DNA of 64,000 nt from Fusarium oxysporum f. sp. lycopersici 4287. Lineage: Eukaryota > Ascomycota > Sordariomycetes > Hypocreales > Nectriaceae. The notes under the pieces were generated by a model. The model saw only the letters and a program-made list of their open reading frames with translations, ran no database searches and had not been told where the DNA came from. Made by a program: the position numbers and the translations under genes. Position 1 is the first letter of the stretch. The number at the start of each line of letters is the position of its first letter. The stretch lies in assembly GCF_000149955.1 (NCBI RefSeq), contig NC_030988.1, positions 1,822,109 to 1,886,108 of the forward strand, given 5' to 3'. This document shows, piece by piece, positions 9,964 through 21,752 of this stretch.

Positions 9964-12952
9964 CAGTGCTGGATAGCCACGCGTGTTGTTTCATACTGTT
10001 TCATATGAAACTGAAACAGTCCCTGGACCCGGTTTCGTATGAAACAGTAACTCCCCCAGTTTCATATGTTTCAGTCGGTTTCATATGTTTCATATACGCC
10101 CGATGAGTCCCAAATATCTTAGTACTTAACCAAGAAAATTTTGCAAACCAAATGCCTTCAACGCAGTTAGAAACTTGCTAATAGTAAATATGTGTCGCAT
10201 ATCACCACTAGGTTCGTGCGACTGGATGTGAAACGCGGCCCGTACTTTGGAGTCGTGTCTCCGGTTTTACGTCCAGCTTGTCGCATCAAGGACTCCAATC
10301 CTAACGACATGAGCTTAAATAGCTGTGCCCGAACACATGGCGGTTCAATTTCATTTGTTCTTTAGTTAATTCTTATCAGTTGACTGGTGCCATCACTGAT
10401 CCCTGTGGAATTAATTGTCCGACAACATGTCATCAGCTTCGCCCGCTCCCTTGTTATCGGAGCCTTCTGATGAGCTCTTGGGGTCTGCTTCTCCTGGTTC
10501 TCCCGTTCCCGCGAAGCACACATTGGATCACTCTCTCTCTCTGATCGGGCTGGCAAGCGCGCCAAAGGCCGTACGAACAAAAGCACTTGGAACGAGGCGC
10601 GTGGCCCTTATGAAGAGAGAGGGGAGAAAGCTCGCGATACCTCATACCACGAAATTTGGTACTGCAAGCACTGCGACTCCACGAAAAAGCCTAATTCGAT
10701 AACGACGAACCTGAGTCGAGCCCGCAAGCACCTGCGGGACTTTCATGGCATCCGGGTGATAGAGCATGTGGGAAGGTCGGATCTGAAGAAGCAGCAACAT
10801 GGCACCATTACGGACTTGTTCGGAAGGCAGGAGGAACGTCAAGCCAGTCGAGACCTTACTGAGGAAAAATATTTGGCAAACGCTATTAATATTCCTGCAT
10901 TCGAGAAAGCACTTGCCAGGCTTCTTGCGGTTCGCAATATCGCCCACACATTCATCGAGTACCCCGAGTTTCATGCTGTTATACTCTCCTGCAACTATAT
11001 GGCCCGGGACGTCCTCCTACGCAGCCGCAGAGCGGTGCCGAAGCTTCTCAAAAAGACTTTCGCTCAACAAAAACAAGGACTCGTCAAGAAGCTTCATAAT
11101 TCTCTCTCATCTATGGTCCACTTCACCATTGACATGTGGACCTCATCGGAACAGAAGGCGGCATACCAGGCAATCGTGGTCCATTTTGTAGATGCGGAGA
11201 CGAGAGGAGTCGCTCAAGCGTTATTGTCGCTGCGCGAGTTCAAAGGAAGCCACAACGGGAAATTGCAAGCCAAGGCTTTCCTGGAGGTTGTCGAAGAGTA
11301 CGATCTCAGAGGAAAGGTTGGCTACTTTACGATGGATAACCACGACGCTAACGACACTATGCTTGACGATATCGCAAAAGAGATTGATGGTTTAGATCCG
11401 GTTGCCAGGCGACTACGCTGCAGTGGCCACATCATGAACCTCATCGTTCAAGCCTTCCTCTTTCGGAGTAAAGCAAAGAAGATTCAAGAGGATGAGAGAG
11501 AGGGGATTGATGAGGCGTATGAGCGGCTGTGCAGGCTATCCGAAAGAGAAGAAGGGGGCATTATTACGAAGGCACAAGCTACCGAGGAATGGCGGGAGTT
11601 TAGTGTTCTGGGGAAACTTCACAACTTGTGCATATATTCAAGGAGCTCTACCAGCATTTACAACGACTTCAAGGCCGAGATTGGCAGGGCCTTGCCGAGG
11701 GACAATGACACACGTTGGAATTCATGGTTTCGCCTCATTGACGTGGCAATTGAGAATCGGGCAAAGTTCATGGATTGGATTCAAGAAAATCATGCCAAAA
11801 TCGAGAAAGATGCACTGGACCACAACGACTGGAACGAACTAGGAGATATTCATGCGTTCTTACAAGTATTCCACCAGATCTCGGTGCGCCAAGGCCGGGA
11901 GAATACACTCGATGAAGTTCTCTCCCATATGGATTTCTTCCATCATCACTTCACGCGGACTAAAAACCGGGCTTTCAGTGGCCCACGCTTCTATACGCGC
12001 TTTCACGTGGCTTGGCTAAAGTTCGAGAAGTATTACCAGCTTACCGAACAAGCCCCGGTGTACGTGGCCGGTATTCTCCTCCACCCAGCACTCCGAAAGA
12101 GCTATCTGAGTGAGCAGTGGAAGAGAAACCCAGCCTGGGTCAGCAATGCCGTGAAGGCTGTAAGGGAGATCTGGTCCACAGACTACAAGAGCTACCAGCT
12201 CCCAGATGAACAACAGGAGAAAGAGCAAGAACTCGATGAGTTTGATCGCTGGAGGCAGAAGGTGTACAGCACAGCGAGTGAGGTGAAGGATGAATTCGAC
12301 CGCTTTATTTATGTAAGTAATTTGAAGGCTTCTAATGGCCTGGTTTTGATGATGCTTCGCAGGGCTCACAGGTTGGGATTGGACAACAAACGGCCTTACA
12401 GTGGTGGCTTGAACCGACCCAGCGAGAGAATTTCCCCCTCCTCTGCCGTATGGCTATTGACATATTCTGCATCCCCCCCCATGTCTACGGAAGCAGAGCG
12501 AACCTTCTCAGGCGCAAGACGGCAGGTTAGATGGGATAGAAGTAGCATGTCTGCCAAAATGGTAGAGGCATGTGAGTGCATTAAAAGTTGGATAAGCGTT
12601 CCAAAGGGAAAGAGCAGGCCGCTTCTTGCAGGGGTGTTTAGGGAAGCGGAGGATATCGACGCGGCTGTAAGGATACTCCAAGAAGATATAGAGAGGAGTA
12701 AGAGGGCAGAAAGTGATGGCGAGCCTAGGGAATTGGTAGTGTAGGTAGGCAGATAATACCAAACATCTTTGGGGTACTTGGAGATAAGGAGTATATCGAT
12801 GCCGAGCTTGTCAAAAATTTGGACTGCAACTGGATATTGTTTCGTATGAAACTGAAACCGGTTCATATGAAACTGAAACTATACTGACGCCCGGTTTCGT
12901 GAAACTGAAACTCCCCCCAGTTTCAGTTTCATAGCGTGGCTATCCAGCACTG
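9964..12952 (+). mobile_element. hAT-1: DNA transposon of the hAT superfamily
   Basis: Perfect 19-bp terminal inverted repeats CAGTGCTGGATAGCCACGC at 9964-9982 and its complement at 12934-12952. Both subterminal regions are packed with GTTTCATATGAAAC-like palindromes and GAAACTGAAAC repeats (about 9988-10095 and 12838-12930), plausible transposase-binding arrays. A single transposase gene lies inside. The adjoining 8-mers (GTTATCAG and TTTTCTGG) are not identical, so the expected 8-bp target duplication is absent. Confidence 0.9.
10427..12744 (+). pseudogene. hAT transposase (BED finger, RNase-H fold, dimerisation domain), two frameshifts
   Basis: About 770-residue hAT transposase. Parts in order: an N terminus from ATG 10427; a BED-type zinc finger (YCKHCD ... 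KHLRDFH) at about 10630-10750; the catalytic RNase-H-like core with DMWTSS near 11130 and a GYFTMDN block near 11330; and the C-terminal dimerisation motif MSTEAERTFSGARRQV from 12481. Lesions: a CT-dinucleotide run near 10530-10545 shifts the frame before the finger, and a C8 run at 12473-12480 shifts it again after a 50-nt intron (12313-12362, GTAAGT...GCAG) is removed. Unspliced, one frame happens to stay open across 10756-12744, but it translates the intron and garbles the segment before MSTEAERTF. It is one base away from intact at each of two slippage tracts. Confidence 0.85.
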
Positions 12953-13315
12953 TTTTCTGGCAGCAGCTATGAGCCCAGCATTGTGACAACTGCTACCTTA
13001 CCCTTCCGGATGAACTGGGAAACTGTGGATTCACTGGAGCCGGACGGCCGATCTAATTCTATAATGAAGACGAGTCTTTGAATTGTTGTAGGAAGGAACT
13101 CGGGAACCATTGATATTAGGAAAACTTAGAGCTGGATTATTACTAGGGAATTAGCAAAAGCTTTGGATCAGCAGAGACACATCACAACAACATGAGAAAC
13201 ATCGACCGTACTGTCACGAATATGGACAACCGCGAATCTACATCCAATGCTTCAGTTGGTACATCGGTTGAGTAACACTAGGCCAGTACGACCCTTTATC
13301 TCTACAATGTAGATT
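12953..13315. other. no gene recognised
   Basis: Unique-looking DNA between hAT-1 and the FAD-oxidase relic. It may contain further decayed pieces of that relic, but nothing can be aligned by eye. Confidence 0.4.
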
Positions 13316-14319
13316 AGGGGTTAATCAGCTTGACGGAGCAAAGTACGTCAACGTAGAAGGTGCGCTTGTTGATGCATCTGGTGATGAGTTGATCGCATTG
13401 CAAGATGGAGGTGGTAGTTTCGGAGTCATTCGCAGAGTTGACCATCAAAGTGTACACGTTGAAAGAGGTGAGTCTAAGCTTGGACTCTGGAGTTACTTAT
13501 ATCCATATGATGCTAATTCATGCTCTTCTCACGGGTGCTTGAAGGTACCTTTGCGTTTGGGTCGAGAAACAATCAAGCAGCCTAGGCTACCTTCGCTGAA
13601 GGTTACCACAAACTCTTCAGCGCTGAAGATTTCCCGAACTGGTTGTCCTCGCAGCCCGTTGGAGTAGCGATCCTCGCATCGGTAACGGTTTCTCTGTGTC
13701 ATGCCCTTGGGTAGATGATGACCACGAGGAGGGCCGCAAGTGGATAGGCCAGATTGAAGCTCTGAGTACATGCGACATACACATCGTCAACGCGAACTCA
13801 TAATCCACTCACTGTGACGAGAATGATGAGACGGCTGGTTATGGTGTTTACGGTCGAGCGCGGACTCTCAACTTCAAGATTCCTAGACCCAAGATGGTTA
13901 AGATCCTGGCCAAGTACAACGACACTATCCCCAGTCCTGGCTTTTTCTTCCAGTTTCATCGGGACCTAAGCCATGCATAAAAATCCGTCTTCTCGCCCGG
14001 CTCTGATCACTACTGGTTGAGGATCATCGCAGCATCGCCCGAAGAAGCTCCGTCCAAGGTGACAGACCAGTGGACTTTGGCCTTGAAGCAAGAGCTTCTT
14101 GAGCAGGACCCCAAGAGTATTCTTGAGCTTGCTTCTGTGGGATTTTTGGATGATGGAGAGCTGGATCTGAAGACGGCTTTTGGGGATAGGTATGAGGCTC
14201 TGATGTCGGCCAAGAAGAGAATTGGTCCTAGGAATATCTTGAGAAGCAATACCAAAATTGTCAAGTTAAGGGTTATGGTTTTCAATTTCCAATATCGCTT
14301 AACGCCATTTATTAGATGA
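13316..14319 (+). pseudogene. berberine-bridge-type FAD-linked oxidase relic
   Basis: Scattered frames match the fungal BBE/FAD-binding PCMH oxidase family. An FAD-domain block GVNQLDGAKYV...GGGSFGVIRRV lies at 13316-13450. A middle block, VDDDHEEGRKWIGQIEAL, is near 13705-13765. The C-terminal block GELDLKTAFGDRYEAL...KKRIGPRNIL is at 14155-14240, where family members place their final substrate-domain helix. Stops and frame changes occur between blocks and the N-terminal FAD-linking segment was not found. The family would be a secreted or secondary-metabolism flavoenzyme, but this copy cannot be functional. Confidence 0.7.
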
Positions 14320-14472
14320 CAATCAAGGGTATCCTACTTGTCAAGATACAGGCGTAATTGTCCTTGATGTAAGAACCATTGATAATAGCTATTCTTACTT
14401 GCAACCCTACGCTACACGATTATCATCAATATTACAGAGGCGATTTATATCAATAGGATTCAATTTTAATTG

Positions 14473-14747
14473 CTACCAGGAAAACTCCATGCAGCTTTTG
14501 CACGGGAGTGCTGCATCTCCTATGCCCATATCGATAGTTGGTTAATAGCCTTGCCTTCTCGTGAAGGTATTGATTGGTGCAAACCTTGTACTGCGGCATA
14601 TCTGGGGGTGGCGTTATGACTTTGCGCCGTCCTGATTGCCTCGCTCCGGGCTCTTTCGTGTAAAGCGCTGAGCGCCTCGCCTTCATAGGTCAGGTCCTTG
14701 TCATTAATGACAGTAGTAGGTACTTCGGAGTAGATTCTCTGGGACAT
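14473..14747 (-). CDS. possible small two-exon protein, unknown
   Basis: ATG at 14747 opens 54 codons (MSQRIYSEVPTTVINDKDLT...). A possible 65-nt intron (14520-14584, donor GTTTGC, acceptor CATAG, TTAAC-type branch) leads to a second exon ending CKSCMEFSW at 14473, 69 residues in all. The donor is non-consensus; without splicing the frame stops at 14520. No domain is recognised. It could equally be a chance ORF. Confidence 0.28.
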
Positions 14748-15894
14748 AATTGCAGGGCAGTGGATGGGATAGTTCTGATAGAGTTTGTAACAGTAGAGGG
14801 TTCAGGAGGGGCTATCCAATGCCCAGCGTAGGAGAATAATTTCAGAACTAAACTGTAGTGGAATCTGGTATGTTAACTGAAGAAGGTCGAGTTAAACAAA
14901 TCCTCAGTCGAGATAGATGAAATTTATGCTCATTTGCCAGAGACTTTGGGAATACGGCTGGCTAGAACCGAGCCTGAAATCCCATGATACAGTGGCTACT
15001 GGTGCCATTATGAAATGCGGCCAAATTCATACAGAGCCTCAATCACGGGCCTCATTGTTGGGTATTGATGGCCCGGTCATATCATCATGCTCTGTTTATA
15101 TAAAATCAGGAGATCGCAGCCACTAAGACTCACCTACTCTGAGAGTCTAGAACCATATTCTGTCTCTTCCAACTCGCGGAGCAGAGCATGTTGCAATCGT
15201 AAAGATTTGCGGCTGAGATGCACTGTGTGCATACAATGGCGGGGTTCATTGAATGCTCCAGGGTCCAGGGATTGTGGTGGGTCGGCAAAATGCTAGCACG
15301 GACTAGAATCTTGCGTGGGAGTACTGTGATCAGGACGTAAGGTAGTGATTGGCTGGTCACCATGGTCTGAATTTTGTCTGCACAATGATCCTAGCACTGA
15401 TGGTGATGATTGTGAAGGAGGTCTGTGCGGTTACGTCAACATTTAATCAGTGCGCATAGCCCGAAAGCGCGAGACGTCTTAAGTCAGTAAATAGAGGTTG
15501 TCTGATCAATAAGACTATATCACAGAAGCCCGGCTCCCCGATCAGAAGGTCTGCCGAGTTACCAACCTCCAAGGAACTGCTCGTGGATTTCGGAGTTTGC
15601 CATATATTACAGGACCAGCAAAAGAGTAGTCTCCGGACTTTTATATAATTATATAATCCTCAGCACATGACCCTTCATCAAATCCCTCCCAGGCAGGCAG
15701 CTGAACAATTTGTCCGTAAGTTCATGTCAGTATAGATATCAGGATAAGCTGCACACTCTGACTGGTCGGATGGCACGTTATCGCCTGACAACATCCGATT
15801 TTCCCCATGTTTATAGTATTGGAATCTCTCAAACACCACTCAAGTGTGTAGATATAATACGCTGTATTATTTTGTGCCTCTGCTACTCTTAATA
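14748..15894. other. intergenic, no gene seen
   Basis: No coding frame or repeat that I can support. The last 200 bp precede the hAT-2 transposase start and may include its 5' flank, but no terminal inverted repeat was identified. Confidence 0.45.
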
Positions 15895-16149
15895 ATGGCT
15901 TCTTCATTACAGCACCAGATGACTATTGACCTTACTATTGATGTAGAATCAGCATCATCTGAGGTCCTGAACTTCGATTGCATGTTCCGTGCGACATATC
16001 CCAAAAAAGGCCAGTCCGGACCATCAGGGAAGCGCAGAACGAAGGGACCAATGGTTGATGAATGCCTTCTCTGTTCTTCTGATCAGGCCTGGTCATACCC
16101 CAAACGACACAACGCCATATACCACGCCAAACGCAAACACCGTGATATA

Positions 16150-17035
16150 ACGTACATGATAAGCGAGTGTCTCAGACAAGCGAGTGTCCCACGTCACTTT
16201 ACACCTAAAAAGCTGACTTTACAAAGCTTATATAGAATTCAGGCTAAGTTTAAAAAAGCTAAAAGCTGTATAACTTACTTTTATCTATATAAGAAAGCTA
16301 TATACTTTATAAGAGAATTATAGCTAAATTATTTATAGAGTTATTAAAGAAAATCTATTTATACTGTATTTTAACAGGATTTTGATATAATATAATATTA
16401 AAAAAAATCTAAAAAATAATATCTTAGTTTTAAAAGCTATAACGTACATGATAAGCGAGCGTCGCAGACAAGCGAGCGTTGCAAGCCATTTTTCACCTTA
16501 AAAGGACTTTTTTAAACTGCTCTCAAAAAGTCTACTTAGCTTTAAATTAGTTCAAATTATAATATAATATACCTAACTATTATATATTTAAGTATAATCT
16601 TTATAGAAATTATACCTATTATCTTAATAGAGTTATATTAAAAAGTCTATTTATACTGTGCTATACACTGTGTTTTAAGGTTTTATATAGGAAATAAAGT
16701 AGATAAAAATATTTAAAAAATACTTTTTTACCTAGTTAACTATACTAACTTTAAAACTACTTTTTTTTAGATTTTTAACTATTTTATTTAAACTTTTGGG
16801 CTCTATAGGGTAAGCTGCTTTTAGGTGCACAGTATACTGCGACGCTCGCTTGTCTGCGACGCTCGCTTATCATATACGTTACTACTTAAAACTATAGTTT
16901 TTAATATTTTCCATTATTTTATTTTAGCTAAAAAAGTGTTATAAGGTAAGCTGTTTTTAGGTAACACAGTACAGTGAGACACTCGCTTGTCCGAGACACT
17001 CGCTTGTCTGAGACACTCGCTTATCATGTACGTTA
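16150..17035. mobile_element. AT-rich MITE with pogo-type termini (outer)
   Basis: Flanked by TA at 16148-16149 and 17036-17037. Ends start ACGTACATGATAAGCGAG and carry tandem GAGTGTCTCA-type units, two on the left and three on the right. Removing it rejoins the hAT-2 finger to downstream sequence. The interior is extremely AT-rich, without coding potential, and holds a second MITE. It is non-autonomous; the ends match the pogo design seen at 25178, 25264 and 57042. Confidence 0.85.
16442..16879. mobile_element. nested AT-rich MITE (inner)
   Basis: A 438-bp element at TA (16440-16441 and 16880-16881) inside the outer MITE. Its termini use the unit GATAAGCGAGCGTCGCA, then GACAAGCGAGCGTTGCA. 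The outer element has GAGTGTCTCA where this one has GAGCGTCGCA, so they are relatives that have drifted. Confidence 0.8.
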
Positions 17036-18993
17036 ATCAACTCTTCAGACAATACAGTACTCGAACGATCATCGGACATGGGACCTCCATTAACGCAAAC
17101 TAGGCCCGATAATTATTATACAGCAACGCCATCAGAATCGGCCCTCCGCAAAGTGTTCAATCCTCAGCGATATACTGAGAGCATGGTTGGCCTTCTCACA
17201 CATCTTCGCCTTCCCTTTTCGGCAGTTACATGGGATGAGATGCAGGACATCATGCTGTCCTGTAATCCGGCAATTGAGGACCTCATACTGACATCGAGCT
17301 ATGAAGCGATGCGTCATATTACTGCAAATTTTAGCCTTTATCAGTCGAGTTAAAGGCTAAGTTACGAAGCGCCGTTTTAAAGATCCACATCTCATCTGAT
17401 CTCTGGACATCGCCGCACCGCCATGGTGTGCTAGCAGTATGTGCACGATGGGTTGACGAAGATTACCAACCCAGACGAGAGCTTCTGAGTCTACCAGAGA
17501 TTCGACACAGCCATTCCGGTGAACATCAGTCTCTGATTATCTTCTCAACACTTGATATTTACGATATCGCGAATCAGCTCGGCTGTCATACGGGTGATAA
17601 TGCGGCATCAAACGAAACATGTTTGCAGCACTTATCAACCGGGTTTATGCAGGACCGCAATGTGCGTCGTACTCCAGCTTCGTTCTCCTATCTAGCCGTC
17701 TAATTTATAGCAGATCAACTGGGATCCAAAACGGCACCATATCCGATGTATCCTTGATGTTATCAACTTATCCCTTCGAGCCTTTCTTTTCGCGTCTTCA
17801 CGAGAAGCACTTCAAGTCGCCCTCGATGCTGCTGGCGATATCACTGGGAATAAGCTCTACGAACCGTACAACTTCATCCTAAACGACGCGTCTGGTGGTA
17901 ATACGACAAACCACCCAGATCATATAAATGCTCAGACAGAGCATCCTGGCGGCGTTGCATGCAAATTAGCTCCCATTCAGAAGGTAAATCCTCCACCGAG
18001 ATCAGATAATAAGCCAGACAACACCAGAAGGGGGGGCTGGATTATGGTGCCAGCGCTGCGCAAACTGCACCGGATCGGGCTGTGGCTACGTAACTCACCT
18101 ATCCACAGTGATGCATGGGATGATCGCATCAATTACGGCTCGGTATTCATAACGATACGCGCTGAAATTCATGGCACAGGATGATCGTCAATCTGATAAG
18201 GAAAAAGCAGCAAAGCAGTTCCTACTTGACTACGACAAAGCTCTAGGTGACAATATTCTCACCTCTTCTGATTGGGACCACCTGGAGAAAACGCACGTGT
18301 TTCTACAACCATTATCGTCTACGACCTTGTGGGCTCAAGGTGTGACGGCGACGCTCTCACAAAACCTCATGATCAAGGATATATTACTTCGCCACTACGA
18401 GCAGAAGAAGGTATCATCTCAGCTTTCACCTAACTCAACCAACCAGTTTCTGATCCTCTGGCTAGGAGCTCTATGAAGCCTAGGAGACAAATGATATCTC
18501 TCATGTTGCACTCTATTGGTATGGGCTGGTTCGTACTCGATAAGTACCATGCTTTGTCTGGGGAGTTTCCTATCTACGCAACTGCCCTTCTCCTTGATCC
18601 GTCGAAGCGAGCACGATACCTTGAAATAAACTGGAAGGGAGAATGGGCCGAGGCTGCCATTAGGGACGCACTTTCGATATGGGAGGAAGAATACAAGATG
18701 GCGCCCGCCCTCGGACCTGCCCAGGCGCTGAGCGAAGCGTCTAGGTCGCAGCAAGGGGACTCAAACGAACTTGATCCGCTTCTGAACAAGATTATGGTCG
18801 CCGAAGACATAACCAGGGACGTAGATGACTTCGAAAACTTTATCCACAACCAGCCTATAAAGATCGAAGGCTCTCCTCTGGTCTGGTGGTGTCAGACGGA
18901 TCAGGTTCGGACATATCCGTGTCTCAGTCGCATGGCCATCGACATATTGTCTGTGCCCCCTGGTTCTAATGACCCCGAGTCCAGGGTAGGGAA

Positions 18994-21075
18994 TCAATCC
19001 ATCAACCCGGTGGCGGAGAACAGTCTCTCGCACTCCGAGCTCATGGCCGGCACTGTCATGACGTCAAGAGCCATTCGAGATAGCCTTGGATACTCAAACC
19101 TCTTGAGCACCCAGTACCCAACTGGGTCTGCGACGTCCTTGTCGCTCCCAGACACAATGGCCTGCCAGCGGATATATTCATCCGCTTGAGCAGCGGAGGG
19201 TTGGCTTTGACGGTATCGGTTGCGATACCGATCAAAAGAGGACAAAGTTGTCTTTCGCCTCTTCACAACCGAACCTTCAAGAGAGGTGACTGTGATCTGT
19301 AGGTCTATGTATTCCGTATCCCATAGACGTTGCACGATTTCCTTCGCCTCATTGACCCAACCCGGATGCTGTTGACCCCAAACCTCGTCGAAATAGTCCC
19401 ATCGTAGGCTAGGGTGCAAGGCGGCGGCGGCGTAGGATGCTGGCGAGTCCCTCAACGTATTGTAATATTTATCGAGCTTCTTCCAGCCAAGGTTGATATT
19501 GACACAGAATTGCTCCGGCGCAGGATGCCTCTCAATACGCGATTTTGCGTCCTCGAGCCTCCCAAGCAGGAATTCGAACGCCTCCAGCACATCAGTCATG
19601 GAACCAAAAGCTTCCCTAACTCCAGACGATCGATATCGAGACTTCCCGTCTCCATGAAGTACTTGCATAGCGACGTGGAAATCAGAGAGTATCTCATCAA
19701 ATGCCCCCAGCACCGCTCAATCGTTCTCGTTGATGAAGCTCGACTCCTCGAGGCAGGGAGGAGGATTCTGTCCTCTCTCACCTTTCCGAGCGTCTCGGAA
19801 TAGCCTCTTGGCTTTGGCGATGGATTCTTCGTAGACGGGCTGCAAGCGAAGCATTCGTTTTATCATGTAGTATTGGGACAACCATCTAGTATCGTTATCA
19901 AGAACAACGTCAACTGGCTGTTGCTTTCCACTTTCAGGCTCGCCAGAAGCTGCAAGTGAGACTCGTTGCAGTTGATGAAGCAACTGAGTCAGTAAGTCGG
20001 CCCTATGGGCCCAAACGACGAAGTTATGCGCTTTCCCGACAAGACCCTTCCGCATCCACTGGTTACGGGCTGCTCTCGTCAAAGGCTCCTTGACGAGAGA
20101 TTTCTCAAACGTATCAGCATCCTTTCCGAAGAGAATGGATTTAACAACAATGTTAAGGATGTGTCCCATGCATAGAACTCGTCGTTGAACCGGGTCGAAC
20201 TTCAGCTCTTCTGCTATCTCTGACATTGCCGTTTCATTGTTTGCTGCATTATCGACAGTGAAGTAACCGACCTTGTCCTCGATGCTAAACGACTTAATGA
20301 TCTCGAGGATCTCGGCGCCAGTGTTCTCGCCAGTATGTCTTTCTACCAGCTCCGGAATGCCGAGCACAACTTTTTGGAGCTGATTCTCTGTGTCTCTGAA
20401 GACAGCCGCCACGCCATGTAACGCGTGACGATTCCTAGTCCTTGCGCCGTTAAAGGCAATATGGATCTGACTCGGCGACCTCTTTAAGACCTGTTGGACC
20501 GTGCTATGACATCGCTCGAATTGTTGAACCGCCAGTGTGTGCACAGTCTTCGCCGTGATGTGCGCACTCGTAACCTTGACCGCCGGATTGAGGTATTCCA
20601 AAATCTGTTGCAATCGAGGGTGTTCAACCGGCTTGAACGATTGCTGGCTTTCGACTCTCCAGTTGACAATGAGCTTCTGGAACTCTCCTGGATCAAATCG
20701 TTTGATCAAGCTGTTGGCCAGCGCTTGCTCCTTTAGATCGAAACGTTTCAGGTTCATGAAGTCCGAAATAGAAGCAAGAACCCTCTTGCCTCCTTTCTTC
20801 TCTGGCGGTGTTGAACGTCGTCCTGATGGATCCCAGTAGCCGTGAGCATTCCAGAGGTGGAGTTCAGCGTTTTGGGTGCCTTTGGATTCGTATGACTGTA
20901 GCGTGGGGGTCTTCTGGCGCACACATGGCATACAGATCCATAGTCGGGAAGTTTTGGATTGAATCTCGACCCCATAGTTCCATACCCATGATATGGTATA
21001 TTTGCTGCGCTCGGCCAGCGTGAGTCCCTTCCAGACGCGGAAGATTCTCCGCTCCTCATCACTTGTCGGTGCCAA
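18994..21075 (-). pseudogene. hAT-3: hAT transposase, one nonsense codon, C-terminally truncated
   Basis: A single minus-strand frame runs from ATG 21075 to 18994, about 693 residues, broken by one TGA at 19717-19719. N-terminal part: CMPCVRQKTPTL...HLWNAHG, a degenerate BED-like finger. Core: GYFTVDNAANNET near 20265, CMGHILNIVV near 20160. C-terminal: LSRMALDVMTVPAMSSECERLFS at about 19055-19010, cut just where the dimerisation motif should continue. Apart from the nonsense codon and the lost tail the frame is intact, so this copy is much younger than hAT-2. It belongs to a different lineage from hAT-1 and hAT-2. Confidence 0.85.
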
Positions 21076-21752
21076 AGTAGAAGGCTGGCGGACGTCGTGG
21101 TGTCTGGATTCCGAGAACGCCGAGGGACCTCGGCTTGTCCCTCGTGGTTGGTCGGTAGTTCAGGGTCAAGAGGTATGTCCGCCATCTCGAAGTTGAAGGT
21201 TCACCGACCATATGAATCGAGTAAAGGAGGAGACATTTGGGTTTAGGCGTTATAACGCGTCGTGATATGTCACAACGTGTCCGATGTTTTACATGGTTAA
21301 ATCTGTTAATACTTGTGCAGAGATTTAAGTTATATTATTTATATTAGTCTTATAAATAAATAACTTAATGCTACCATACTACGCATGCAGTACGACCAGC
21401 CTCTCTTAACTTTGCCAAACAACTGAAACTTCCTTACAATTCTACAACCACAACATCATAATCTGACAAGGTCCTCGCAGCACTACTCCGGACAGTAAAA
21501 AGCACTCAATCAGTCGAAGAGTCACATAAGACGTTCTTGGGAGGCTAGAGGTGGTTGTGAACAGGACTATCTTGTAGATCTTACTATGGAAGTTGCAGAG
21601 AGCGTGTATTTTTAATAAATGAGAGAAGATAGGGACCGAATTATATTATAGATATACAAAAGCAGCCTCCAAGGAAAATGAGAATGATAAGACAAGTTAC
21701 GATCAGTGAAAGCTCAAGCACGCCGCCGTATTTGCTGGCCTCGCGGTTAGGT
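21076..21752. other. intergenic, AT-rich, no gene seen
   Basis: Upstream flank of hAT-3 (a GCGTTATAACGCGTC palindrome near 21247) and the 3' flank of the heat-shock gene. No gene recognised. Confidence 0.4.

Larger units (their letters stand above)
15895..18985 (+). pseudogene. hAT-2: decayed hAT transposase, interrupted and truncated
   Basis: Pieces in order: ATG 15895 and a BED-like finger (CLLCSSDQ...KRHNAIYHAKRKH) to 16147; an 886-bp MITE insertion; a helical region with LPFSAVTWDEMQDIML at about 17200; the core start DLWTSPHRHG near 17400; GDNAASNETC near 17600; the insertion-domain part at 18170-18420; and the C-terminal domain LSRMAIDILSVPP at 18925-18960. Multiple stops and frame changes occur. 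The dimerisation motif is cut off at about 18985, where an oppositely oriented, different hAT begins. No terminal inverted repeat was found. Confidence 0.8.

Noticed and set aside
10756..12744. A single 662-codon frame as a complete hAT transposase
   Set aside because: It reads through an obvious 50-nt intron and out of frame until the C8 run, and it lacks the BED finger, which is in the same gene upstream of a frameshift. Annotated instead as a pseudogene from 10427.
16140..17040. Spaced repeats (GCGAGTGTC units) as a CRISPR-like array
   Set aside because: They are two or three units confined to transposon termini in inverted orientation, in a eukaryotic genome.
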